Positions 1-7,679 of a stretch of 19,128 bases of DNA are shown here, one piece after another (the stretch's first letter is position 1; every line of letters begins with the position of its first letter). Source of the stretch: UBA7236 sp964638865 (lineage in GTDB: Bacteria > Bacteroidota > Bacteroidia > Chitinophagales > BACL12); contig CAZXBG010000078.1 of assembly GCA_964638865.1 (NCBI GenBank), forward strand, positions 1-19,128. Direction: 5' to 3'. The notes under the pieces were generated by a model that was not told the origin of the DNA, ran no database searches, and saw nothing but the letters and a program-made list of their open reading frames with translations. The position numbers and the translations under genes are program-made.

Positions 1-348
1 TTGTGTGTCGGCAAGCAAAGGCAAATGTGTGCAATGTGCGTAGGCAGAAATTCAATTTTTTGTTCGGTGGGGTGTTTTATTTTTTCTTGGGTCGGCTCAA
101 GTGTCGCCAAATAGGTCTACTGGTATGTGTCGATATACAGCGAAAAAGGCTGTCGAGTTAAGGTCGTTTGAAAAAGTCTGGTTAGGATGTCAAAGGTCGA
201 TTGTTTAACTGTCCTGTCGATGGTTGCTGTGTCGTAATAGGCTTATGACTGACATTGTGCGGTCGGCTGTCTTTTTACAATGAGGCATAACTCAGAGCTA
301 GTCGCAGTGGCAGTAGGCAGTAGTCAACCCGAAACCCAAAACTCAAAA
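1..348. other. Gene-free GT-rich stretch with many GTCG motifs
   Basis: I find no convincing gene here; the longest open frames are short, use odd codons and resemble no family. The plus strand is GT-rich and carries GTCG eleven times (starting at 7, 91, 103, 129, 152, 163, 196, 216, 231, 262 and 301), while its complement CGAC does not occur at all. Ten of the eleven are preceded by T or G. The spacing is irregular (11 to 84 bases), so this is not a simple tandem repeat. The right end, from about 304, grades into GGCAGTA-like and AAAACTC-like heptamers that run into the end of the protease gene. It could be a 3' untranslated region, a non-coding RNA, or decayed sequence. Confidence 0.5.
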
Positions 349-351
349 CTA
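304..351. repeat. Short heptamer repeats abutting the protease stop codon
   Basis: Two small repeat patches lie next to each other. The first has GCAGT at 304, 310 and 317, with two exact GGCAGTA units at 309-315 and 316-322. The second has three 7-base units at 331-351 (GAAACCC, AAAACTC, AAAACTA). The last unit contains the complement of the TAG stop codon of the minus-strand protease gene (349-351). The 13-base core AAAACTCAAAACT at 338-350 recurs exactly at 19064-19076. Confidence 0.6.
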
Positions 352-1929
352 ATTCTTATCAACTTCTATAACCATCAAAACCGCACCATTTGTACCTGCG
401 TCTGTTTGAAATTTAACGGTTTCTCCCGGAATAAATTTTACATTATTGATAAGTTGTCCACTCAAGGCTGATCGTAATTTTTGTTCATAGGAACCGGATT
501 GTTTATTTACCTTATCATTTAATGTTTTATAATCAAGTGGTTGTTTTGTAACAACAATTGCCATGTAATCTTTATTTCCCAATTGGTCTGCTTCCATGCT
601 GTGATCTTTCGGAAATATACGTGTACCTGTTATACCGCAATATGGAGAATGTTTTTCAGTGTAAGGAAATAAAACAGCACAATTATTATTTTCATCTGTT
701 GCAAAAATATAAGTGTAACATTCGTGTGAATTGGTAACTTGTATTTTAAATTTAGTTCCTTTTTTTATAGCAGATCTGGTGCTGAAAACTCCTGGTGATT
801 TTGTTGTTAGTGCAATATTTTTCTTTGTTGCATTATCAATTAAACCAAATTCAACCGATAAAGTATTGCTTAGTGGTTTATCTGCATTTCCCATAGGATA
901 AACTCCGTATGCTTCCACAACAAATTTTTCGAAAACATTATAAGGTATCCATGCAATTCCTTGGTTTCCCCAATCGTTTCCCCAGCTGTTCATGATCTGA
1001 AATGCACCACCTTCTTTGTAATCATCATATCCTATAACACACATGCAATGTCCTCCAAAACCATTCATATTCATGTCATTATCTGTTGGTATCCACACAT
1101 CTTTTCCCATCATTGGCTGCATAAAAGATCCGCCTACCAGCATGCCGAATACCACCGGTGCTCCTTGTGCTAAATTTTGTTTTATGGCAACCAAATCTAT
1201 TTTTTCTTGTCCGACACCCTTTGCATCACCCTCAGTTAATCGGTTAAATCCAGTCATTTTATATTGCGATGCTGCTTGTTTTTGGGAGGATGTTGGTTTT
1301 CTCTCACAATCCTGGTCGGTATAAGGAAATTCACGCAGTGAGATCAACCCTTCATTTTTCATTACATCCATTGCGTTATTAATATAAGCACCCTGACAAT
1401 TTTCCAATCCTATTTGATTATATAAATATGCGGGACTAAAGGCGATCTGATCAGGATCTTTTCCTGTTCTTTGTGCTTCTAAAATTGTGCGTGCTGCATA
1501 CGCTGATCCCCATCCAACACAACTTCCCTGTGACCCTTGATTTTTGCGATCCGGGGCATATTTTAACAGTGATATGCTTTCCGGAAGCGGGTTTTTAGTA
1601 TTATCAGTTAAGGGTGGTTCAAAAATTTCTGTTGCATCATATTTTTGAGGGTCGAAACTGGCACCTGTACTAAAAAGATCTGTGATACTTCCTCCGCCGC
1701 CATCACCACCTATATTTAACAAACTGCCTCGCATGAAATAAATTACTACAGCGCCCAGTATTAATACTCCGCAACCCACTTTTGGGTTCTTGCGAAACAT
1801 TCCTAATAGTAAAGGAAGCAACATGGTTATAATATTGCCTCCGCCACCTCTGCCGCCACCACCGCCACTTCCGGGCAATTTACGTTGTTGTTGTGGTTGA
1901 TTATTGTCGGGAACCATTCGAATAGCCAT
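349..1929 (-). CDS. Membrane-anchored papain-like (C1 family) cysteine protease with DUF4384-like C-terminus
   Basis: 526 residues. The N-terminus is Gln/Gly-rich (about 10-32) and followed by hydrophobic segments at about 33-44 and 52-67, so the protein is probably tethered to the inner membrane with the enzyme outside; no cleavable signal peptide is evident. The protease domain spans about 115-345. RKNQGSQGSC gives the oxyanion Gln131 and catalytic Cys137, GGHCMCVIGYDD gives His294, and QIMNSWGNDWG gives Asn314, which is the complete C1 catalytic set. There is no recognisable inhibitory propeptide. Residues about 355-526 (YIFATDENNNCAVLFPY) resemble DUF4384, a beta domain often attached to surface enzymes; that match is by eye. 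The gene diverges from rsmG. Its stop codon lies inside a heptamer repeat. The substrate is unknown. I am confident of the protease call and less sure of the C-terminal domain. Confidence 0.85.
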   Translation of the reverse strand: MAIRMVPDNNQPQQQRKLPGSGGGGGRGGGGNIITMLLPLLLGMFRKNPKVGCGVLILGAVVIYFMRGSLLNIGGDGGGGSITDLFSTGASFDPQKYDATEIFEPPLTDNTKNPLPESISLLKYAPDRKNQGSQGSCVGWGSAYAARTILEAQRTGKDPDQIAFSPAYLYNQIGLENCQGAYINNAMDVMKNEGLISLREFPYTDQDCERKPTSSQKQAASQYKMTGFNRLTEGDAKGVGQEKIDLVAIKQNLAQGAPVVFGMLVGGSFMQPMMGKDVWIPTDNDMNMNGFGGHCMCVIGYDDYKEGGAFQIMNSWGNDWGNQGIAWIPYNVFEKFVVEAYGVYPMGNADKPLSNTLSVEFGLIDNATKKNIALTTKSPGVFSTRSAIKKGTKFKIQVTNSHECYTYIFATDENNNCAVLFPYTEKHSPYCGITGTRIFPKDHSMEADQLGNKDYMAIVVTKQPLDYKTLNDKVNKQSGSYEQKLRSALSGQLINNVKFIPGETVKFQTDAGTNGAVLMVIEVDKN

Positions 1930-2043
1930 ACTCTATATTTTTCTGAAAGATATTCAATTTTATGCGACTTTGACCATGTAATAAATATTATTCAACACCC
2001 GTTATTTTGCAATTCAAATAAATTATCCTTAAAATTGTTTCCC

Positions 2044-2670
2044 GTGGACATCATTCTGAAATATTTCCCCAGCCTCGACAAGAAGCAACTCGCCCAAATG
2101 CGGCAAATTAAACCTCAATTTCAATTCTGGAATGAAAAGATAAATGTGGTGAGCCGACAAGACATTGATAATATTTATGAACATCATGTTTTACATTCAC
2201 TGTCTATCGCTAAATTCATTGATTTTCTACCGGGTACAAAAGTGCTCGACCTCGGAACAGGTGGTGGTTTTCCCGGAATTCCACTTGCGATCCTTTTTCC
2301 GGAAGTGCAATTTCACCTCATAGATTCCATTGCAAAAAAAGTGCAGGTTGCAGAATCTATCGCCCGTGATCTCGGGTTGCGAAATGTTACTGTCGAACAA
2401 ATTCGAGTAGAGGATATCAAAGAAAAATATGATTTTGTTGTTACCCGTGCTGTTGCAGATATGATGATATTATATGACTGGACAATTAATATCATAAAAC
2501 GAGGCGGTTCATTTAATGATTTCCCCAACGGATTAATTATGCTCAAAGGAGGATTTCTCGATCTCGAAATTGCACCCTTCAAAGAATTTCTCTACAAATT
2601 TCCAATCACCGAATGGTTTAAGGAACAATGGTTTGTGGAGAAATATTTATTATACTTGCCGTTAGATTGA
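2044..2670 (+). CDS. rsmG: 16S rRNA (guanine-N7)-methyltransferase RsmG (GidB)
   Basis: RsmG uses S-adenosylmethionine to methylate N7 of G527 (E. coli numbering) in 16S rRNA of the small ribosomal subunit. I place the start at the GTG at 2044, giving 208 residues, the usual family size. The open frame continues upstream to 1885, but that part overlaps the divergent protease gene and looks non-coding. Seen: FWNEKINVVSR (about 28-38), EHHVLHSL (about 47-54), the Rossmann SAM-binding loop LDLGTGGGFPGIP (about 68-80), LIDSIAKK (about 92-99) and the family motif TRAVA (about 134-138). An ATG at 2098 is a possible alternative but would remove the conserved N-terminal helix. A TATTTTG at 2003-2009 may be part of a promoter; this is weak. 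The gene stands alone, followed by a repeat-filled gap. Confidence 0.93.
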   Translation: MDIILKYFPSLDKKQLAQMRQIKPQFQFWNEKINVVSRQDIDNIYEHHVLHSLSIAKFIDFLPGTKVLDLGTGGGFPGIPLAILFPEVQFHLIDSIAKKVQVAESIARDLGLRNVTVEQIRVEDIKEKYDFVVTRAVADMMILYDWTINIIKRGGSFNDFPNGLIMLKGGFLDLEIAPFKEFLYKFPITEWFKEQWFVEKYLLYLPLD

Positions 2671-3007
2671 AGGAGGAATTGATATTTGACAATTGATAAT
2701 GGAACAGGGGAGGCAGTCAACAGTGTGCAGTGGCAGTTAGTAACATTGTAAGATTGTAATTCGAATTAAACGGAGAGAATATTTAATAAGGAATATTAAT
2801 TTGATGATAAGTCTGAAAGTTTTGTAAACCATGTTAATGTCGAGAAATAAAAAATAATAATCAAAAAATAAAAAATAATAATCGGATCGCAGCCCTGAAA
2901 TTTATTCAAACCATTTAAGCCCCGTAAAATAAAGAATAAAGAACTAGGAATAACGAACATTAATCGGATTGCAGCCCTAAAACTTTTGCCAACCCAGAAC
3001 TCAGAAC
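2671..3007. repeat. Gene-free gap built from several short tandem repeats
   Basis: No credible gene; a 71-codon minus-strand frame here is low-complexity Phe/Ile-rich sequence and overlaps the repeats. Seen in order: three TTGAYAW heptamers at 2679-2699; CAGT at 2714, 2721, 2728 and 2734 (period 7, 7, 6); an 18-base A/T-rich unit AAATAAAAAATAATAATC at 2845-2862 and again at 2866-2883 (period 21); a 20-base sequence ATCGGATYGCAGCCCTRAAA at 2881-2900 and again at 2963-2982 with two differences; and three AACYCAR heptamers at 2991-3011 that overlap the stop codon of the M1 peptidase gene. Both flanking genes end here, so the gap is convergent and needs no promoter. Confidence 0.7.
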
Positions 3008-6000
3008 TCAAAACGCTCTACTCACCCCAACTACATATCGCAATTTAAAATATTCCGGTTCTTCAAATGGTGGATGATTTAAAAATAGCGGTAGATCAAT
3101 TCGAAGTGTTATTGGTTTAACTGTTTCTAATTTACCAAACCAATTCCAGGTAAATGCAGAACCAATACCAGCATCAGCGCGAATAGAAGATAAAGATTTA
3201 AAATCTTCATCTACAGAAAGAATTCCGGCATCTGCAAAAAGATAAGGTTCCATTTTGATGAATTTTATCAATTTAAATTTAAATAAACGATTAAATTGTA
3301 ATTCTATGTTTACAGAGGTGCCACTCACCCCGGTGTAAACAAGATATACTTCTCCCGGATCATCTGTTTCCGCTGCAAGGTAACCTGCATATCCCCGTAA
3401 ATTTAATCCTCCTCCTGCATGAAAATGCCCCGTTGTTGTATTGAAATCAACCCATTCATCCGGAAAAAACCCTCTCGAACGGGTATATTTATCATCTAAT
3501 AATTCTTCACTGTTTGCACCTGCGAGCATTAAAGAAGATTCAAATGGAATATTTGACCCACTTCCAAATTGAATAAAATATCGCGTGCGCAAATCGAATT
3601 TCCCGAGTTTTGTAAAATTAATCGCCTCCATATTTATTCGTGAAAAATCATAATCACTGAATAGATCATTACTTCTGAAATTAAATAATAACTTACCTGA
3701 ACCTGTAAAATATTTATAATTGTGTTGGTAATCAATATTTACGGAATTATTTTTTTCATTTGCGATAAGGTCACTATTATATAAATATTCAGGTTTATTA
3801 AAATAAAGGTCTTTCACATATACAGAAAGTGTATTATTAAGCGTGCGTCCTAATTTCTTTTCAAACCCGGTTTTTAATCCGAATACACCATCAAGGTATT
3901 TAGTATCAAATATATAATCGCTGTTGGGTAGAAATCTGTCGGTGGAGGTTTTATAATTGAAATTGAAATTGAAACGATCGTAATCATCACTTTTCTCAAT
4001 AATTTCATTTCCATCAGTATTTAACTCTGTAAACTCAGGGTCATATAATAATCCTTGCCCAATTCCGGTATTATACCAGGCTGTAAATTCGAAATGATGT
4101 TTATATCCAAAATAATCTCCATTAAAATGTATTCCAGCCTTTAATCCATCGTATGCATTTCCCCATATCTCCGGCCGCCATTTCACGGTGTAATTTTTCC
4201 AGTCTTTGTAATTGGATATTTGAGAATCAAATGTGAGGGTGACAGGACATTTCCAGCTGTTATCCAATTTATTTACATCTGCCAGTCTGTTTGATGGATC
4301 TATAATAATATCCTTAATTTTTTGTGTTGTTGTGATATGTGCAATATACTCGTCATTTAATTTATCCCAACCATACCATTTAGGCAAACTGATCACATTT
4401 TCAAAATAGGTTCTATCAATTCTTCCTTCTGGTATAACAATGTTATTAGATTCATTTTTATTATACCAGGTATTCGGAATATAATAATTTAAGGTATCAC
4501 CATTTTCCAGAATTACAATAAAGTCGATAGGCATTTGCATTTTTCCTTTCCGGTTAAATGTGATATCATAATTTAATAAAGTTTGTCCATCTAGATTTGT
4601 ATTGGATTTTTTATTTACGTTTTTAATTCCATAATCAATATTTTTTGTTGTTTCTAACCACTGATCAAAAAACCAGTTTAGATCTACCTGTGTATAACCA
4701 ATAATGGAATTTCTGAAATCTTCAAAATAGGGATGGCATAATTTCCATTCCTCAGTATAATTTTTCATAGCGGCAATAAAAAGATCATCTCCCAATACAT
4801 ATTGAAGATTGTACAACATGACTGCAGTTTTATAATAAACATGTCTGTAACCTCCTCCATGTCCAAGTGCCGAATTGAACATATCGGAATGTGTATTCAA
4901 TGGCATGTCCTTACTGCGCGATGCATCATCCAGGTAAGCATAATACACTTCACTCATCATCATTTCATCAGGGTTGCGGTATTTAGCAACATATTTACTG
5001 CTTTCAGGATATTTAACGCGCAATTCACCATCTATTTTTATGCATCCCCATGCAGTTAAAAATTGTGCAAATCCTTCGTCGAGTGATGCGCGATAGGTTT
5101 CGTTATTTCCAACCATACCAAAATACCATTGATGTGCAACCTCATGCATTAACAGATCGCGATAACTCGGGTCATAACCGCCGTCTAAAGTCAGCATCGG
5201 ATATTCCATTCCGTCGCGTGCATCCGCAACTACAATTTTCGGCCATATATAATCACTGAAATCAGCGCTAAATGTTTCTATTATCTCTTTAGTATAATTT
5301 GCTGCATTCTGCCAATATGCTGCATGGCCTTCCTGCACAACTGCAACACAGCGTACCGCCTTGCCATTAAATAAAGCGAGTGCTTCTCCTATTCTATAAT
5401 TCGGATCAGCAGTAAATGCAAAATCATGCACATTTATAGCGTAATATTTCCAAACTTTTTTATCACCCTCAATATAAGGAATTATAACGGAGGCTTTTTC
5501 TTCCCACGGTTTATCGCTAAAATTTTTGATATCTAATTTTTCACGCAGCGATCGGGGCATAACCTCCGCTTCATTTTCTAAATAACCTGTCGCTTCTACA
5601 ATATAATTGCTGGCAAACGTTAATTCTACTTCGTAACTTCCAAAATCACCATAAAATTCTTTACCTAAATGCTGATCTGTATCCCATCCTGCTTTTCTGT
5701 CGTAAACACAAATTCTTGGATACCAATGCACACCATCGTAATGCGTAAAATCTCCCGAATTAAATTTTTTCATTCTCCTGCGCAAACTTCCCGCATCGAA
5801 ATACGTTTTAAATGGAATTTGAAAAGTGATATTTGATCCGGGTTGGAGCGTTTCGGGAAGTTGTACTTTTATAACTGAGAAATCTTGAGTAACTGTAGTT
5901 TCCTTTTTTACTGCAATACCATCTATTTTTATTATAGCAATCTTATCAATTTCGGTTCCCTGTCCTTGTGACTCGTATTTGCCAAAGGTGCTTTTAACTC

Positions 6001-6346
6001 CATTTGCTTTATTTAATGCATCAATATACGAATCAGGTTGAAATGCTTCTTGGTATAAATGAAAATATACAAAAGGCAAAGCATAGGGCGAATTGTTATA
6101 ATAAGTTAAAGTGACGTTTCCATCAATAATATCTGTTTTTTCGTCTATCTCTGCTTTTATGGCATAATGCACATCTTGTTGCCAATATCCGTCGAAGGGC
6201 TTTTTATTTTTCCAGTAATATGGATTTTCTGCACTGCGGTAAGAATAGGACGGTCGATTAAAAACATCAGGTAAAATCTGAGTATAACCCGAATTGATGA
6301 TTAACACGAATAATATTGTCAAAAAAATGTTTTGCAGATGACGCAT
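3008..6346 (-). CDS. Secreted M1-family metallopeptidase fused to a C-terminal Omp85-like outer-membrane barrel
   Basis: 1112 residues from the ATG at 6346; a further 23 codons upstream are open but precede a good signal peptide (about 1-23) and cover the promoter. The M1 domain spans about 50-570: GMEYP at 379-383 stands where the family has GxMEN; the zinc site is HEVAH (His401, Glu402, His405) with Glu424 after exactly 18 residues; a Tyr-rich segment at 504-505 (VYYKTAVMLY) is where M1 enzymes hold a catalytic Tyr. A beta-rich linker follows (about 590-710). From about 720 to the end there are alternating amphipathic strands. The last part shows LNLRGY (about 981-986), EPYLFADAG (about 1033-1041), LRIDLPL and a C-terminal Phe, matching the layout of Omp85/BamA barrels (RGY/F lid-loop motif, FxDAG strand). 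The peptidase assignment is firm; the barrel is inference. The first GMEN-site residues differ from classical aminopeptidases, so substrate range is unclear. Confidence 0.85.
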   Translation of the reverse strand: MRHLQNIFLTILFVLIINSGYTQILPDVFNRPSYSYRSAENPYYWKNKKPFDGYWQQDVHYAIKAEIDEKTDIIDGNVTLTYYNNSPYALPFVYFHLYQEAFQPDSYIDALNKANGVKSTFGKYESQGQGTEIDKIAIIKIDGIAVKKETTVTQDFSVIKVQLPETLQPGSNITFQIPFKTYFDAGSLRRRMKKFNSGDFTHYDGVHWYPRICVYDRKAGWDTDQHLGKEFYGDFGSYEVELTFASNYIVEATGYLENEAEVMPRSLREKLDIKNFSDKPWEEKASVIIPYIEGDKKVWKYYAINVHDFAFTADPNYRIGEALALFNGKAVRCVAVVQEGHAAYWQNAANYTKEIIETFSADFSDYIWPKIVVADARDGMEYPMLTLDGGYDPSYRDLLMHEVAHQWYFGMVGNNETYRASLDEGFAQFLTAWGCIKIDGELRVKYPESSKYVAKYRNPDEMMMSEVYYAYLDDASRSKDMPLNTHSDMFNSALGHGGGYRHVYYKTAVMLYNLQYVLGDDLFIAAMKNYTEEWKLCHPYFEDFRNSIIGYTQVDLNWFFDQWLETTKNIDYGIKNVNKKSNTNLDGQTLLNYDITFNRKGKMQMPIDFIVILENGDTLNYYIPNTWYNKNESNNIVIPEGRIDRTYFENVISLPKWYGWDKLNDEYIAHITTTQKIKDIIIDPSNRLADVNKLDNSWKCPVTLTFDSQISNYKDWKNYTVKWRPEIWGNAYDGLKAGIHFNGDYFGYKHHFEFTAWYNTGIGQGLLYDPEFTELNTDGNEIIEKSDDYDRFNFNFNYKTSTDRFLPNSDYIFDTKYLDGVFGLKTGFEKKLGRTLNNTLSVYVKDLYFNKPEYLYNSDLIANEKNNSVNIDYQHNYKYFTGSGKLLFNFRSNDLFSDYDFSRINMEAINFTKLGKFDLRTRYFIQFGSGSNIPFESSLMLAGANSEELLDDKYTRSRGFFPDEWVDFNTTTGHFHAGGGLNLRGYAGYLAAETDDPGEVYLVYTGVSGTSVNIELQFNRLFKFKLIKFIKMEPYLFADAGILSVDEDFKSLSSIRADAGIGSAFTWNWFGKLETVKPITLRIDLPLFLNHPPFEEPEYFKLRYVVGVSRAF

Positions 6347-6377
6347 GTTCTTATTTGATTTGTGTAAAATATGAATG

Positions 6378-6385
6378 CAAATATA
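6378..6385 (-). promoter_or_regulatory. Bacteroidota -7 promoter element for the M1 peptidase gene
   Basis: Read on the minus strand this is TATATTTG, an exact match to the Bacteroidota -7 consensus TAnnTTTG. It ends 31 bases before the ATG at 6346 and implies a leader of roughly 25 bases. No clear -33 TTTG is seen at the expected distance. It supports the ATG at 6346 rather than the one at 6415. Confidence 0.5.
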
Positions 6386-6406
6386 GAAACCCTTAATTAA
6401 GTTTAC

Positions 6407-7492
6407 ATGTACCACTTCATCGCTTTAACATTAATTCCGGGAATCGGGCCGGTTAATGCCAAGTCACTTTTAAGTTATTGTGGCAGTGCCGAAAAAATAT
6501 TCAATATGAAAGCTTCCCAGTTACTTAGGATCCCGGGTATTGGAGAAGCGGCTGCGCATGCAATTGTTAGTCATGATGTTTTTGCCAGAGTTGACGAGGA
6601 AATGATGTTTTTAGAAAAGAAAAATATACAATGTCTAACTTTTTTGGATGATAATTTCCCTAAACGTCTAAAAAACTGCGTCGACTCACCAATAGTTCTT
6701 TATTATGTGGGAAATGCTGATCTAAATACAGAAAAAATAATTGGTATTGTTGGCACAAGAAATTCCACCGATTATGGAAAAAATATCTGCAATGATCTGA
6801 TAATGGATATACAAGCTGAAAATATCCTGGTTGTAAGTGGACTTGCTTATGGAATTGACATTGCGGCGCATAAGGCATGTGTTAAGAATAATATTCCAAC
6901 TGTTGGTGTGCTTGCTCATGGTCTCGATAGGATATATCCTTATACACATCGCGAAATGGCTTCTAAAATGATACAAAACGGAGGATTGCTTACAGAGTTT
7001 TTAAGTAAAACAAACCCTGACCGGCAGAATTTTCCGAAAAGAAACCGCATTGTTGCAGGTATGATAGATGCGCTTATTGTGGTAGAAACAGCTGAAAACG
7101 GTGGTGCAGTCATAACTGCTACACTTGCCGATTCCTATAATAAAGATGTAATGGCATTTCCCGGAAATATTCAGAATAAATATTCAAAAGGATGTAATAA
7201 TCTCATAAAAACAAACAGAGCAGCACTTGTGGAAAATGCTGCAGACATATTGGCTTTAATGCGGTGGACAAAAAATGAGGTTAAACCTAAAAAACAACGT
7301 ACTTTGTTTATCGAATTTACCGAGGAAGAAAGAATGATATATGTTTTACTTCAGGAAATGGAAGAGATAGGAATTGACGAATTAACCTCGCGTGTTTCAC
7401 TTTCGCCAAGTGCGATAGCGGGTAATTTATTGAATCTGGAATTCCAAGGAATAGTTGCCTCACTGCCCGGAAAGCGCTATAAGTTAATTTAG
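6407..7492 (+). CDS. dprA: DNA-processing protein DprA (Smf)
   Basis: 361 residues. DprA binds incoming single-stranded DNA during natural transformation, protects it and loads RecA. An N-terminal helix-hairpin-helix region (LIPGIGPVNAK at 9-19, RIPGIGEAAAH at 41-51) is followed by the Rossmann-like SMF domain (about 75-285): GIVGTRNSTDYG (113-124), VVSGLAYGIDIAAH (142-155), HGLDRIYP (171-178), FPKRNRIVAG (209-218) and ENGGAVITA (230-238). Residues about 303-361 form a winged-helix-like C-terminal domain, as in many family members. The ATG at 6407 is the only sensible start: an in-frame ATG at 6371 hits a stop after nine codons. Divergent from the M1 peptidase with a 60-base shared control region. 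No other competence genes are in the window. Confidence 0.95.
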   Translation: MYHFIALTLIPGIGPVNAKSLLSYCGSAEKIFNMKASQLLRIPGIGEAAAHAIVSHDVFARVDEEMMFLEKKNIQCLTFLDDNFPKRLKNCVDSPIVLYYVGNADLNTEKIIGIVGTRNSTDYGKNICNDLIMDIQAENILVVSGLAYGIDIAAHKACVKNNIPTVGVLAHGLDRIYPYTHREMASKMIQNGGLLTEFLSKTNPDRQNFPKRNRIVAGMIDALIVVETAENGGAVITATLADSYNKDVMAFPGNIQNKYSKGCNNLIKTNRAALVENAADILALMRWTKNEVKPKKQRTLFIEFTEEERMIYVLLQEMEEIGIDELTSRVSLSPSAIAGNLLNLEFQGIVASLPGKRYKLI

Positions 7493-7516
7493 GTCATATT
7501 TTATTTGAAGATTGGT

Positions 7517-7529
7517 ATTTGACTCAAAT
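7517..7529. promoter_or_regulatory. 13-base palindrome downstream of dprA
   Basis: ATTTGACTCAAAT is a perfect inverted repeat (6-base arms around one C), 24 bases after the dprA stop codon and 150 bases before the next gene. It could be an operator or chance in AT-rich DNA. No function can be assigned. Confidence 0.25.
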
Positions 7530-7646
7530 CGCATGAATAATTTTTATTTGGTGATGCATTCAATAACTGGTTATAGTGTTTCGCACTTCATTTCACGCAT
7601 TTCGCTCAAAGTGGGTTGCAAGCCTTATTGCTAATCCTCAATTTTC

Positions 7647-7666
7647 GGAATTATTGGTTTAATTCC
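7647..7666 (+). promoter_or_regulatory. Hairpin just upstream of the FG-GAP protein start
   Basis: GGAATTA and TAATTCC form a perfect 7-base stem around the loop TTGGTT, ending 13 bases before the ATG at 7680. No T-run follows, so it is not a typical terminator. If transcribed it could sit in the leader and affect translation; otherwise it may be a protein-binding site. Confidence 0.3.
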
Positions 7667-7679
7667 AAATATCCAAAAC

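Noticed and set aside
3..161. An open frame without a start near position 1, possibly the end of a gene entering the window
   Set aside because: Codons and residue mix are unlike the real genes here; the translation has no recognisable motif and follows the GT-rich composition.
204..325. A possible integron attC site, because GTTTAAC fits the RYYYAAC half-site
   Set aside because: No matching GTTRRRY half-site or paired inner arms at a suitable distance, and no cassette-like gene or integrase.
280..471. A 63-codon plus-strand frame at the left edge
   Set aside because: Overlaps the end of the well-supported protease gene on the opposite strand and consists partly of heptamer repeats.
1969..2009. 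A -33/-7 promoter pair for rsmG (TTTG at 1969-1972 with TTATTTTG at 2002-2009)
   Set aside because: The spacing of 29 bases is too long for Bacteroidota promoters and the -7 match is imperfect.
1885..2043. The upstream 53 codons of the rsmG frame
   Set aside because: They overlap the divergent protease gene, lack similarity to RsmG, and would leave no room for promoters; the GTG at 2044 gives the normal family length.
2796..3011. A 71-codon minus-strand frame between rsmG and the M1 peptidase gene
   Set aside because: It is made of the A/T-rich and 20-base repeats, encodes low-complexity Phe/Ile stretches and overlaps the peptidase stop; no family resemblance.
7560..7630. A CACTT/AAGTG inverted pair in the dprA downstream gap as a terminator
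   Set aside because: Only a 5-base stem with a loop of over 20 bases and no T-run.
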